The notes beneath the pieces were generated by a model. The model was not told where the DNA came from, did no database searches, and saw only the letters and a program-made list of their open reading frames with translations. A stretch of 64,000 nt of DNA from Lepisosteus oculatus (taxonomy: Eukaryota > Chordata > Actinopteri > Semionotiformes > Lepisosteidae): positions 19,539,817-19,603,816 of the forward strand of contig NC_090699.1 of NCBI RefSeq assembly GCF_040954835.1, in the 5' to 3' direction. The position numbers and the translations under genes are program-made. Each line of letters opens with the position of its first letter. The stretch's first letter is position 1. Shown here in pieces: positions 10,871 through 23,724 of this stretch.

Positions 10871-12042
10871 ATGTCAGACATGAGAGCCGTAGAGGACTGG
10901 GGTTGCACGGTGTCGGTTTTTGAGATAAGTGAGGAGTCTTTACATATAAACATAACCAGCAATGGGAAGGTTTCGAATCCTTCTGTATCCGAGGGTCCAC
11001 AGCGCGGTTTAGCCGAGCCTTTAAGCTGCAGTGGGACCCTTTTGGACAGTCGGTCTGGGATAGTGCTGTGTCACAGCCTCGTCTTCTCCGCTTTCCTCAA
11101 AAAAAGCATCAATATCTCCGATTATCGGGTCCTGTTTCCAGACAGCTTCAGCAGTAGGCTGCACGTCTACGTGCAGCGCCCCGAAGAACTTAAAAGTGTA
11201 GATAACACGAAGCAGCAAAGCCATGTAATGCGCCAGTGCCTCGGAAAAGCCAAGCAAACCGTGTCCAAGCCGTCCCCTCAGAAGGCAGAGCTCCTCATGC
11301 TAGTCTCCAATCCGCAATTCCAAAAAGCGTTCACGAGGTTATTTAATAAACCAGATGAGTGGAGATTTTGCAGCAACACAGGGGATATAGACCTGGATGA
11401 CCTAAAAAAGGACACAGAGTTTCTAAGTTGGTTTGCTGTGCTTAAGGTTCCAGGCCTTTTGGGTAGAGGGCAGAGAGCTCTACCTTGGGTGTCCAGTTCT
11501 AGTCTGAAAAAGGGGGATGTCGTTTTCGCCTGTGGCTCCCCGTTTGGCTCCTTCTGTCCTGACCTATTCATGAACACCCTCAGCAAAGGGATAGTGAGCA
11601 ATGTCGCCGGGGAGAGCAGGGCCTTGATCCTCACGGATGCCCGCTGCCTGCCTGGCACAGAAGGAGGGGGACTCTTCTTGGACAAAGGGGGCCGCTTCTG
11701 CCTTGCTGGGCTGATAGTGTCCCCGTTATGTTGGAGGGCAGGGGAATGGATTGGCCTGACGCTGGTGTGTTCCCTGGAGTCCGTTGTCAGGAACATTTGG
11801 TTTGTGAATAAAGGGGACCCTTGCCTGAATTGGATACTGTCCGACACCCCGTCGCACTTCGTACAAGATCTGCCAGTCACAGGTGAAGCCAAAAGTGTTA
11901 GACAGCACCCCACCGTAGCATTAGTACAGAGCGGCGAGCTCTGGGGCTCTGGAGTCCTGATGAACTCAAGAATGATGCTGACATGCAGACACGTTGTGAA
12001 CGGAGCTTCGAGGGTGGTTGTGAAGATCAACAATAAAGAGAG
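10871..12042 (+). CDS. tysnd1: tysnd1 exon 1
   Basis: This large exon encodes residues 1-390 and two bases of Arg391. It includes the whole N-terminal pseudo-protease half and catalytic His374. The family block CGSPFGSFCPD followed by LFMNTL is clear. The donor is gtattt. Confidence 0.95.
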
Positions 12043-15000
12043 GTATTTCTAGCTTTGTCACTCTTGAACTAGTTTTGCCAAGGGACTTGTAGGTGTATCT
12101 CAGGATTTTGAAAAAGGGTTTGCTGTGCTTTGCCGGTGATTTTCAAGGGGACAGAGTTACATGATCATGAAACATATACCAGTGCCTTGCAAAAGTATTC
12201 AGACCTTTTAAAAGTTTTCCAAAGTTACTGGATTCCAAATCATGCTTGCACATCTTTTTCACAATCAGTATTTTTATTGCCAACTCACATGCTCAATCAA
12301 AATGTTCAAAGTCAAAATTAGTTATTTGTCAGCCTATAACTTAAAGAAAGTCAAAAACTGATATATTTCAAGTAGGGAGCTGCGTCAGCATGCGTAGGCT
12401 GCAAAGGAACAAGTAAAAGGTTTATTCCATGCTGAGGAGAAAAGAAACATGTTTCGGCTGTGGAGCCTTCAAAAATATTCTGCTTGCATAAGTATTCAGA
12501 ACCTGCACATTTGTATTTGGTAGAGCCACCTTTTGCCACAATAAAAGCTTTAAGTCTTCGGGGGTAGGCGTCTACCAGCTCTGCACACTGGAAAGGAGTG
12601 ATGCTCGCCCATTCCTCTGGCAGATTTGCTCCAGCTCATTCAAGTTTGGAGGGGCCTGAATACTTTTGTTAGCCAGTATATACGGTATAAAAAACAATTT
12701 CAGAATTCTTTTGAAAAAGTAATGTATTTTGTCCAAATCCCTGATGTCTATAGGATTTCATTATGTTTATGTTTGAATTCAACTTCACAGAGGTGTTTTT
12801 GATGTAAAAATATAAATATCTGGTAGAATAAGTGTACAGTTAGCTTGCTCATCTCTCTGTATCCCAGATTGCTTACTGCGGTGGGGAATGTGGTTTACTC
12901 CACTAAGGACTCTTCGCCCTACGATGTAGCAGTAGTGCTCCTGGCAGAGCCCCTTCCCAGTACTACTGTTCCTGCTGTGGCCAGGGACTTCAGAGCAGGT
13001 AGAGTGGTCAGTTACACTTCCTTTGCTCAGTGTAAGGTGTCTGTTCAAGGTCAGTACACGTTCAAACATTGTAGCATTTGGAATTAAATAATGCTGCTGC
13101 CTCAAAAAAATTAACAAACGTTTTACTTGAATTAGAACAAAGAGCAACTCACAATTTCTAAATATCTGGGCATTTGGTCAGATAGTGCTAGAATTTTCAA
13201 AGTTAATATTAATAAACTCCTGGTGAAGTCTAGACATGGTTTCCTTTATCATTATAATCTGGTTTTGCATGTTCCCCTAGTTATACAGTAATTCAACTGT
13301 CCATACTCTTGAACCGCCCTGGGCTGTGGTGACAAGGCCTGAGGGCTTCTACCATTCTGCCATCAGATCTGTCACTCGCGTCCCATATTCCACTTATCAT
13401 TGTGTCCTTCATTCTTTAATTAATTTGAGTCTTTTTGCCCCTACGAAGGACTGGCTTCCCATCCAGGGTGTACCCTGCCTTGCACCCATTGCTTGCAGAG
13501 ATAGGCTCCAGCTCCCCCCTGCGACCCTGAATTAGATGAAGCAGTTGGAAAACGGATGGATGGGTGCATTCTAGTCAGATTCTCTGGTTTAGGGTAGTTT
13601 CACAATCGGCAGATAGAGCTGAAATTCCCCAACTTCAAATCTGAGGGCAGTCTTAGTCATATGAGTGAGTGTTTTATGCCTGACACCTGCACTTGTCAAC
13701 TCTGCCCCATTCCACTGTTTTAAATCCAACCAGTTATTTTACATAAAACCTCTCTTTTATATTGTTCCTTTTGGGGAAATTGATTTTTTGGTATCTGTTG
13801 ATTTTTTTTAGAGGTGGCACTTTTCAAAAACCTGTAACGAACGTATACCATGTCATGACTGTATTCTGCATGTTGCATATCATAGCTTCTAATTCCATTT
13901 AATTTACTGTTTTAAACTATGTACACCTGTCTCTTTTGTGTTTGATTACTTTATTGTACAGGAGCCTGAGATTCTGAAAGGCACTATATAACATATCGAG
14001 TAGGTTATTACTATTGTATCCCAGCTCCCAATTGTACCAATTTTTCTTCTGTACATCTGCAATGTGAACCTCTTGGCCAGAATATCACCGCAAATGAGAA
14101 TTTATCAGCTGACCTATTTGGGTAATTAATTCTGCAGCTGCTATTATTGAAAAATGAGGAGTTGGTGCTAGTTACTTCAGGAAAATATTGTATAAATTAC
14201 ACAGGGTGTGCTAAGGTATGCTCTCCAACTTTGGCAACAGGCTGACCCAACGAGACAGCTGATTAATTCTGCAGCTGCTAACAAGTCATCATGACAACGG
14301 TCTTCTGATTTAAGGGTCATCTGATGAATATGAGGTTTTTGCAGTCAAGAATAACTGCAATGAAGGGAGATGCTCTGTTCGGAGTTGTCTTCGAATGCAT
14401 GTGTTTTATTCTGTTGAATTCTGTCGCACCCTTTTTCCTTTCTGTGCAGGAGAAGATGTGTATGTCACAGGGTATGGTGTGTTCGGCCAGAGCTGTGGGC
14501 CCTCGGTGACCTCTGGGATCCTCTCCAGAATAATCGCTTGTGATTTCCAGCCTGCAATGCTGCAGACAACATGCGCAGTTCAGGCCGGCGCCAGTGGGGG
14601 CGCTGTGATTCGAGCAGCCACAGGAGAGCTCCTAGGTGACTACTCCTTTATTTAAAACTATAAAAAACAGTAGTTGCTGCATTAAAAATTACTTTAATCA
14701 GCCTATTTAGTACAGTATGTGCATTTTAAGCAGCATTTTGAACTAACATCTTAAGGGATGCTGATGATAATGGAAATGAGTTGGCTAGCAGTATGGATCT
14801 GCTTCACAGAGTGTTGGATTTCTCATTTCTAATGTTTTTCTTTAAGTGGTCAGTGCAGTGTGTGGCTGACTACTGTGATGCTAAATGTTCTCTTCTATCA
14901 GTAACTAGTGCTACTACCAGTTCTTCTGTTGTAAGCAAAACATCTACCTTTTCAAGAGGTTTGTAACACCAAGATGCATTTCTTCACCCCCCACATGTAG

Positions 15001-18000
15001 ATCTGACTCAGTTCTGGATAGATCAGAGATGCTTAGTTTAACAGGAACCGGAATCTTAAAGTGATTGATTTGAAATGATTCTGTTGTGTATAGTACATAT
15101 AGGTAGAACAGTCTGGGAGCATTTTCCGCTTGATGTGAGATTTCTAATTGGAATAAATGAAGTGTGAAGCGCTGGTGTGCTCTACAGAGGTGAGTGCTGT
15201 CAGTGCAGGAGATGAAGATAAAGATATCATAAAGAGGGAAATTCTATTTTTTATCCGCCTCTAATTGAAGCAACAGGCGGCAAGCATTGCTTGTCTAGCC
15301 TGTTTTCCCAGCTCTGACACTTTTTAACATCTTTACTCTCCCAGCCCACAGTGCTTACCTCTTGCTGAGGCAGTGATCAAAGGCAATGAAGAGGCGTTAA
15401 TCTGAAATGTGTAGCACCTCTGTGCCATTTAAATATCCGGGAAGACAATGACAGTCTGTGTTGGTATTGAAATAATATAAAATGCTGGGTACCTCTTGTT
15501 CTCCAAGATGACACTGTTCGTTCATGTTTTGTTTTTCTGTGCGTCCTGCATGTATTCACACAATTGTTTTTGGTTATTTAAAAACAAATGATGTACTGAA
15601 GGGCAGCAGTACCATATTTGCACAGTAGGTGGCAGTAGTGGGCTTTTGCGAAGTGCTGTCACTGGTAAAATGAATCGCTGAGAAGAGGCAGCGCTAGATA
15701 CACAAAAGCTCTAGTCTTTAATCTTAAATTTCGAAGAGAAAATACCTTATTTTTAATTTTTTGCATGCTTTATCCTTTTGTATAACTTGTGTGGTGCAAC
15801 TGCTTAGGTCTCATCGTAGATGTCTGTAAATTAGGTGTCTATAAATGTCTATAAAGGTTTTCTTGAATAGTAACAGCTGGCTAGGTCTCAATAAGTACCG
15901 AGCAGCTGAGGGATGGTAGTTAATAAGGATAAAATGCATTGGTATGATTATATTGCTGGCTTTGAATAACAGTCAGCTTTAGGAATCTGCTCACCTTAGA
16001 GACTTACAGCTGTGTAGCCAATACCCATGGTAGTGTTTTATAAAAGCCTGTGTGGTTCTGGATAATTCTCAGACTGAAAATGTTGTAGTTAGTGCTTTCA
16101 GTGGATAATAACAATCAGATCCTTTCTTTGCCTGGATTACCTGCAATCCCTGCATTAGGAATTAAATTATTCATGGCTTGACGTGACCTTTTTGGAGTCA
16201 AACATGAAAGACTTTATTTTATTGTTTCTTGCTGTGGCCATTAGATGATAATCAGCTCTGTACAGTTATCTTAATGAATGCATTGTAGGTACCTCTGGGT
16301 GCTGGGTTTCATTTTCATTTTGGGGCACTGGAAGCATTCCATTAAAAGGCTAGAGAAACCAATTGCTTTTGAATATTATAGCTACTAGCAGTTGTATTTC
16401 TGAACTTCCCTGATGGGCGTCATAAAAAGGTGTTTTTGTTCTCTTGCCATGCAGTTCCAGTCTTGTTGTGCTGTATCCATGCAGACCTGCAAGGCTGTGA
16501 TTTCTCCCGTGCTGCAGCTGTGTGGTTAAGAGTCCCAGGCAGGTGAGCGGTCCCCCCTGGGGTCTCCTCTCTGCAGAGCTGGGGCTCAGATCGAGGGGAG
16601 AAACTAGGCCACACCACCTCGTTTAACTGAACCAGCGAGAGGTGCACATCCTCGCCACAGGAGTGAAGGAAGGACACAGGAGGGACATCTCTGCTGTACT
16701 TGTTTGCACTAAAAATGGTGACGCAGTTAACACTCTCACTGTTCTTCAACCCTACAGGCCACAGTGTTCTGCTATGTTGTTACCAGAGTTGATAAGAGGA
16801 TTTTCTGGACTTGGCATGCTTCAGAATCGGAAAAACCCATGCCATAAAGTAAAAAGTTTTACATATGAAATACGTTTGACATTCTGCCAATACATTCTGC
16901 TCGCACCTCACTTGAACACCTAAGTGGCAAATACAAGAATAATGTGTTCATCTGTTACATTTGCATTAGAGGCATTGGCTTTGTTCGGACTTGCACCTTT
17001 AATAAACGTGTAAAAGCTTTGTTCAAAGTGTGGGTTTTAGTGCAGCAAGAGGCCTGTAAAGGGAAAAGCAACCCTGGCCATGAGGCATGGTCATTTCAGT
17101 CACGTGAAAAATTACTTTCTGCTCACAACGTTTGCTTAGACTGGAGGTGAGTCAGGCAATCAAAATCTTACTCTTCCTGTATCAGTAAGACAACAACAAT
17201 GCGGTTACTAACAGTGTCCACAGCCCTGCACTGTAGGATTTGCAAGTAATTTCCATTGTGATGCAAGTACCTGCATCGGGAGAATGTTTTCTGAGCGCTA
17301 AACTTGTCCTCTTTAACCACTGACAAATTTCAGCTTCCTGTGGTGTTTTTTAAATGCATTTGTTCGAAATCTCAAGGCAAGTATTATCTTCAATGTTGTC
17401 AGGATGCTCCTTCAAATTGAAAGTGCAAGCTGGGCGATACTGGTCGTGGGAGTCTCATTTACATGGAAATAGTTGTTTTGAGATCTATTAGCCTCTTAAC
17501 CGGTGGGATACAACAGTCAAGCTTGTTTTTGCAGCCTGTAGAAACTGCAATTTAGTTTGCGCCTCAAAGCATTACTTACTGCTTAAATGAAAACCGCACT
17601 ATAATCAAGTCTAGGGAAAGATCATTGGACTAGTTTGTCTTCACATACTGTTATCGAACTGACTTGAAGAAAGCTTTGAAAAACGTCTTTATTAAGTCCA
17701 CTTTCATGCTTAGTGTTCTACCAGATGATTAAAAAGGTGGTAACCTTGTTTTGTTTGTCGTCATAGGTAGCTTTCTTGTTGTCATAGGCATTTGATTCAT
17801 ATGGTTGGAAGTGTGCCGTTTTATTTGGTTAGTCAACTTGGTTATTGAAGTCTGTGATGGAGAATGCTGCTTTTCAGAAATTGACTGCCAAGCTTCCGAA
17901 TCGGTTGTTTCATGTGCACTATTTATTAATTGGGATTGTAAAATGGCTTCGATAGTTTTGGGTTATCTGATTTTACTCTCTACTTTTGAAGTTGGTTGGT

Positions 18001-20230
18001 GTCATGTTCCTTACTTTAAACATACAAAATGCAATTTTGTTTAAAACACTCTTATCACCTAAAAAAGTCCTTACCAGGACATGGTACATTTATGTGGTCA
18101 CTTTCAAAGTTACAAAGACTTTATTTGCATCCACCTGAAACATTTTCTATTATTACTGACAGAGAAGAACCAAATAAGAATTCTAATATAAATATGGAAT
18201 TCTGTAATTGATCTCCACTTAGATGTTTCATTTCTATTTTCAAATTTATTTTAAAGTGCATGTTGATAGAATTAGGGTTTGATCTGTTAAACATGAATTC
18301 AGGTCAGAAAGATTCCAGCCCTTGTTTTTTTGTATTATGGCTGCTTACACTGCTACATCTGAATTAATAGAAGGCATATTTATTGCTGTTGAAACATTTA
18401 ATCTCACAGGTAAACATTTTGTAAATGATTGCATATTTGAGATATTGAGATTATTGCAATTTAGGTGATGAGTGTGGTGCTGATACCCCCAGGGTCTGAG
18501 GTTCAATCCATGTATGATCTCTGATCTAAGCTGCTTATGGGACTGTAGATACTGTGCATATGCTGCTTGAGCTAATGTAAGAAATAAATAAGAGGTAATT
18601 CTTTAGTAGATCATTTTAATCCCTTTTTTTACTCTTTTGTTGGGATTCGCTAGATGGTTAGGAAGTGCCAGGATGGTTTTGTCAGAAGCAAACAGTACTT
18701 CGAAGGCCAGTCACCTGTGGAGTGGTGTCATTAGTGAGGCACTATATCAGGTTATGTATAAATAATCAATAACAGTCTCCTAGACTCAGGTATTGCTGGT
18801 AAACTTGTCAGATTCACGGTGTCCAAGCCACATTGCAAAGAGTTTTAACAACAGCACAAGGAATACAGGAGGATTTAGACAAAATCCACTATGAATCTAG
18901 GCAATTTTGATGCCAGGCACATTTATTGTGGATACATTCAAAGCAATACATGCAGGACGTGAGAAAATGGAATTGAAATTTCACATCTCACTGAAACAGA
19001 AGACGCAATATACGAGAAAGCTTTAGGGGCTTATGTAGACTCACTTTCTTCAACCAGGTAGAGTGAGGAAGCAATAAATAAAGGCCAACAAAATGCTTGG
19101 GTTTATAGGAGTGTAGAATTTAAATCAAGGGAATTCATGTTCAACATACACAATACCTTCGTTGCTAGATGTGACCTGGAAAACTTTTAGTTGGCGCACT
19201 AAGAGAAACATTTGGCTGCTTTTTTAGAGGCAGAACAATAAGTCTTGTTCCCAGCATGAAGGGAATGTCGAAACTGGACTGAGGGAACTGAATCTATTTA
19301 GCCGTTTTCAGCCTGGGTCAGGAAGCATTATGTCAGGACCAGATTCAGGGGTTCAAAATCCTGAAAAGCTTTGATTAAATCAGCTCATTGTGCATCTTCA
19401 CATTATCAGCAACATAAGAGCCCATGAACAAAGGAAGGAATTAGATTTAGGGGCCATTTAAGACCAATAACAGGAGATAATTGTTTACACAGAGGACATG
19501 GGAGTCTGGGAGTAATGTCCTGTACATATGCATGAAGCTGACACCATGGACCCTGTATAATGCCAAATGCATTGCAAATGTTTCATTTAATTGACCTGTT
19601 CCATTGTAATTGTTGTTTGTATTATTACTATTACTATTAATATTACTATTACTATTACTATTAGTGGTGATGTTAATAATATGTTAGTGTGTAAATCAAC
19701 CTCATATTTACAAAATGTACAGCAATGAGCGCAAGCGAGGCCAAGCACGTGAACCTTATTTAAAAATAATACATTTTAACAAAAAAACAGTTGCACAGTG
19801 GTGAACCGCAGAAACGCAAACCAATATTCTTTGTGAATTTACCTAAACCCTAAATAAATGTGTTTTACCTGGATGGATACTTGGTTTCATTCCTGAAGTG
19901 CAACTTATATTTCTAATGTGCTATTGATCAACTAGCCACCAAACAACCACTTTCCCTTCCTTCCTGTCTGTCAGTCTTTTCTGTTCCTCTGATGTCTTAT
20001 TTTCGTGCCCAGGCCTGGTATCCAGCAACACCCGGGACTGCGCTGCTGGAGTGACGTACTCCCATCTGAACTTCAGTGTTCCAGTCACAGTGCTGTCCCC
20101 CCTGCTGCGCCAGTATGCCCTGACTGGAGACTCGGGGGTGTTTGAGGAGCTGGACCGAGCCAGTGACGCTGTCAGAGCTGCGTGGAGACTACAGGGCAGC
20201 CACGGTCTGATTCCCCGGAGCAAACTCTGA
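10871..20230 (+). CDS. tysnd1: Peroxisomal trypsin-like processing protease TYSND1 (four exons, 568 aa)
   Basis: Exons 10871-12042, 12868-12998, 14450-14635 and 20013-20230 join in frame to 568 residues, close to the length in mammals. TYSND1 cleaves the leader peptides of PTS2 cargo and processes PTS1 enzymes of beta-oxidation in the peroxisome matrix. The C-terminal half is the active serine protease: His374 in LTCRHV, Asp410 in SPYDVAVV, Ser483 in GASGG. The N-terminal half is a degenerate trypsin-like fold in which LPGTEGGGLF replaces the GxSGG motif. The protein ends PRSKL, a classic PTS1. Human TYSND1 cuts itself after a Cys near residue 110; Cys123 (MRQC|LGKA) is a possible counterpart. 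The start is chosen at 10871 because an in-frame TAG lies at 10841-10843; Met4 is an alternative. Confidence 0.96.
12180..12790. mobile_element. Tc1-like relic in tysnd1 intron 1
   Basis: The left end reads 'cagtgccttgcaaaagtatt' and the right part 'ggcctgaatacttttgttag', the opposed termini of Tc1-like elements. The inner part keeps short pieces such as 'gcgtctaccagctctgcaca' from the transposon body but no transposase frame. It is interrupted at about 12371-12477 by another repeat. The right boundary is approximate. Confidence 0.65.
12371..12477 (-). repeat. Foldback repeat family, copy 1, nested in the Tc1 relic
   Basis: The stretch 'gctgcgtcagcatgcgtagg' followed by 'ctgcaaaggaacaagtaaaa' and 'ggtttattccatgctga' recurs, with variation, at 29905-30108, 39156-39228 and 47085-47150. 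On the minus strand the inner part reads GGCTCCACAGCC (a four-base-pair hairpin) followed by GAAAC, the layout of hammerhead helix II plus GAAA. It splits the Tc1 relic and so inserted later. The possible link to Penelope-like terminal repeats is an inference. Confidence 0.6.
12868..12998 (+). CDS. tysnd1: tysnd1 exon 2, catalytic Asp
   Basis: It encodes residues 391-434 and part of Gly435, including PYDVAVV with Asp410. The acceptor is TATCCCAG. The donor gtagag is rather weak but is required by the frame. Confidence 0.92.
13430..13566 (+). repeat. LINE/SINE 3' tail (L2/Maui-type)
   Basis: The sequence contains 'catccagggtgtaccctgcc', 'gataggctccagctcccccc' and ends with 'gttggaaaacggatggatgg'. 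This is the common tail shared by many fish L2-like LINEs and their SINEs. Only the tail is recognised here; the family name is from memory. Confidence 0.65.
14450..14635 (+). CDS. tysnd1: tysnd1 exon 3, catalytic Ser
   Basis: It encodes residues 435-496, including GYGVFGQSCGPSVTSGIL and the GASGG motif with Ser483. The acceptor is TCTGTGCAG and the donor gtgact. Confidence 0.95.
18850..19520 (+). mobile_element. CR1/L2-type LINE relic, + orientation
   Basis: Decayed coding sequence on the + strand gives short recognisable blocks. The clearest is GLRELNLFS near 19280, typical of the C-terminal end of CR1/L2 reverse transcriptases, preceded by 'aaatgcttgggtttatagga' and similar family sequence. 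There are many stops and indels and no intact domain. A copy of a related family in the opposite orientation lies at 34822-35420. Confidence 0.6.
19621..19665 (+). repeat. ATT/ACT trinucleotide microsatellite
   Basis: An imperfect (ATT/ACT)n array lies inside tysnd1 intron 3. Confidence 0.85.
20013..20230 (+). CDS. tysnd1: tysnd1 exon 4, PTS1 C-terminus
   Basis: It encodes residues 497-568 (LVSSNTRDCAAGVTYSHLNF onward), ending IPRSKL and TGA. The acceptor is CGTGCCCAG. The block before the C-terminus (FEELDRASDAVRAAWRL) matches the family's conserved end. Confidence 0.95.
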
Positions 20231-20410
20231 CTCCCTCTGCCAGCCACAGGCAGGGAGAGAGACTCCTCTGACTGACCTGCAAGGGCTACAGATGTGTCTT
20301 TGCTTAAATCAGATGCTGATAATCTGTCACTGAGGCTGATCACATGAAGAGATTCTAAAGGAGCAGTTCATAGGGAGCTCATAAGGAGGACATGATTTAC
20401 AAATCAGAAA

Positions 20411-20416
20411 ATTAAA
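20411..20416 (+). terminator. tysnd1: Poly(A) signal candidate, tysnd1
   Basis: ATTAAA lies 181 bases after the tysnd1 stop and is followed by T/GT-rich sequence (gattttgtatcaagagtgtg). No better signal lies closer. Confidence 0.4.
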
Positions 20417-23400
20417 AACTGATTTTGTATCAAGAGTGTGAAAGGAGTCAAATATTTAATCTTACCTAAACGAGAGTGCTCATAATTTTGTTCGTTTCGA
20501 TTAAAAGGTAGTTTTAGCGCACTAATGTGTTGTTTTGCCTCCTTGATTTGGATTATTTTTGGTAGTGTGTACTGGCATGAGGCAATAGTAGCAGCTCAGA
20601 ATGAAAATCAACAGAAAAGGTAGATTCGAGCAATATGACTCAACGCATTTCCAGGGCTTCCTGCTAGCTAGACTCATGAATATGAATTTTCAGAAGAAGG
20701 AATGTATTTATGATAACCTGGACAATGTTTGGGAGAAAACAGTCATTTAAATTTGATGTTGCAATATGACAATAGGGTATTATTTTAGTTTATCTTAATT
20801 GCAGAAAAAAGGTGCAATATCAAAATATCTGCATACGTAAGAAGTACGTTTAAAATTCTGGCTAGTGTCCAAGCCACGTTTGATCAATTAATTCCTATTT
20901 ACCATGCCTGTGGCACAAAGCAGAGTCAAATATTATGTAGTTTCTCTCCAGTGCTGCTATGAATCAGCCACTTCTGTATATAACTGTAAAGGTGAAGCTT
21001 TAGTCATGACAGTGATCACATGTAGTGTTTGGATTTCTCAAGACCGCAAAGGTGCAAAAAGGAGAAAAGAAGACAAAGGTAGTATCTTCTCTCTTCCAGT
21101 CTCTTATCCAAAAAGACCAGAAACAGAGCAAAGGTTAGAGTTCTATTTTATTATCAAACACAGTGTAAATATTATGTTTAATATACTGTATTAAGCCTAG
21201 GTAACAATAACATGAGCACACAGCACTTATTTTACATTCTATGCGTAGTATTGATAGTAGAAATGAACATTTTTTTAAAGCAGATCTAGACTATTGAACC
21301 AGAAAAACATGTTTGCACATGAACAAGGCAGTACAGTACATTGCTTGTGTAACTGTTGTGTAATTTTTTTTTCTGCACCCTTGCCTGATATAGAATAGGT
21401 GTCTCTTGGCCTATTCCAGTTTGTTCTTCTCAAATGGTGGTGGCAGAATGATCACTAAGGTGTCTTGTGTGATTTACAACTCCTCTCCTCACAGCAAAAC
21501 AAGACTATATGCAATTTTCTTTCAACCAATTTTTCTTTGTCACATCTGAGGCATTGGATTATCCCCAGATGTCATATATTGTATGTATAGATAAATTAAT
21601 TGAAGTAATCGATTCTACCTGATTAAATATATTTCATGAGAAATAACGACACACAAGAATTAGATGTGCTTGAGGATGTTTATTGAGTAATAAGGTGAGG
21701 TAAGAGTTGGTTTGAGGGCTTATCTGAGGGCCAGAACCAGTTAGGGAACCCCTACAGAGAGAGGCCTGACCGACGGGAAGCAGGAGAGGTGGAGACAAAA
21801 TGAGAAAAGGGATTTGTTCGTGACATCTATAACTTGTGAGGAATGATATCTGGAATGAATGTGATTTAGAACATCAAGGAATTGGCTGAAAAGTGTCTTG
21901 GCTGTCGTCAACCTTCCCAAACATCAGTTAAAAATCTCCGTGTGGTTTTGTGTGGAGGGCTAGTGTAAGATATCACTCTTTTTTGGGCAACAGGCTTTAA
22001 GAAATGAATTGTGGGTTTTCCGGTTACCTTAATTCTGCTTTAGAATTGTTTTTACATACTAGCCTTGCAGGAAACAGAGTAACAAACCATAGGTTTTCTA
22101 AACATGCAGTTGTCTTTCAAGTAAATTTATTCAATAAAAATTCAATTCCTTCGAAAAAAGAAATGGCTTATGTTGTTGTCATCTATAGGCTTCTCACGTT
22201 CATCCCGTTTTGCATTAAAACAGGTCTCTGTTAGCATAAAGATCATGTAAGAATTTTGAAGTGGTGCAGTCAGATACTCATGTGGGCAATTTGATGGGGG
22301 AATATTGCTTTGGAAAGCAGATGTGTTTAAATTACCAAACATAGGCTGTTCTGATTAGCCAATTCAAAAGACTAGTCATTTAATATAGTATGTATAAAAA
22401 GTAAATGCACTGAATGACTTAAAGCCACATACTGTATATAGTAACATATACGAACAATTCCACAACAAAACTATTTCATTTAGAAATACCTGTTCTTCAA
22501 AGTCTCGTTGCCTTTGAAATCCACATATTGTCATATATTTAAAATAACTTAGAAATACAAGGAGTCTGAGGCCCACCGCCTTTAATATTAAAGTGCTCAG
22601 CCATTGAAAATTACATACTTTACTTTTTACTAACATGCATTACTAGAAACAATCTAATGTATATACCTTAATTTAATGGCAGGCATAAACAAGTTACAGT
22701 TTACTCATGGAAAAAATATGCTAATAGTGAATATTCAAGTATACACAAAACTTCAAGTAACATACAATTTTAATTAAAATTCAAGTAGCATAATCAGAAT
22801 AGAGCTTCAAGTGGCACATTCTTTAAAGTGTAGTATTTGCAGTATTTCAGGACCTCTCATTTGAAAACTCACATTATAAAAGGGTGCATTTAGTGGCTTT
22901 TGTTGTGTTCTGCTGCAAATAAATAGAATGGAAAAAAAGCAACTCCTGTAATCCAGTGGCTGTTAATCTAGATTAGTATCTCACTAACAGTGTGACTCGC
23001 TTCATTAAATTGAACAGCAGAGTCTGCTAGCATCCACAGGCTCTTGAGAGAAACACTCCATCAGTGAAGCACAATTACAGTATACTGGCAAGAAATGTAA
23101 GCAAATCAAAAAGTACTAATTAAAAAAGTGTTCTAATAATATCTTATAGTTGCTGTATGTACATATGTATGTGTACATTATCATCTCAGAAGTAGCACAA
23201 AATCATACTAAATAACCCTGCTTTTTACAAACCGGGTGACTATGTCTGGTTCGCACTGTCTTGTGTCATCACATAAGCAACGTGGCTATGTCTATTTTCA
23301 TTTTAAGCACTACAGAACTACATTGCATCTTATTTTCCTCTTACTACAATGAATGATATCTGTTAGTCTCTGGCATCCTTTTTTTTTTACTCGAGCTGTT

Positions 23401-23724
23401 TGGCTTATGAGCAAAGTTGCAATCTGCTCATATCCACCGTTTGCCATCAATGGGGAAATCTTGTGACACCCGACGCACACATCTGTCTGCTTTAATTAAA
23501 GCATTCCGGCTCTTGATACGCTTAGTGATTTCTGGATTTAGACATCGTAAGACTTTTTCCCCCCCCGTTCTGCAGTACGTATTAACATTTTGGCGCTGCA
23601 GTGCCTCGCTCACCAACTCGGCGTCTCAAATACCCCGTTGTCCATCTCCTCTCCACGCACAGCACAGCATCCCAGGCTAGACTCTTCATCGGCCTTGTCA
23701 CGTCCTTCGGCAAGAGCTGCTGAA

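Larger units (their letters stand above)
14636..20012 (+). other. tysnd1: tysnd1 intron 3
   Basis: This 5.4-kb intron holds a LINE relic (about 18850-19520), a trinucleotide repeat (19621-19665), and a possible tRNA-SINE trace near 18480 (ggtctgaggttcaatcc resembles a B box). A CTCF-like match sits at 15622-15635. No additional exon is apparent. Confidence 0.6.

Noticed and set aside
11278-12033. Long minus-strand open frame of 251 codons opposite tysnd1 exon 1.
   Set aside because: It is the antisense of a GC-rich coding exon, with biased composition and no recognisable motif, while the plus-strand protein is clearly tysnd1.
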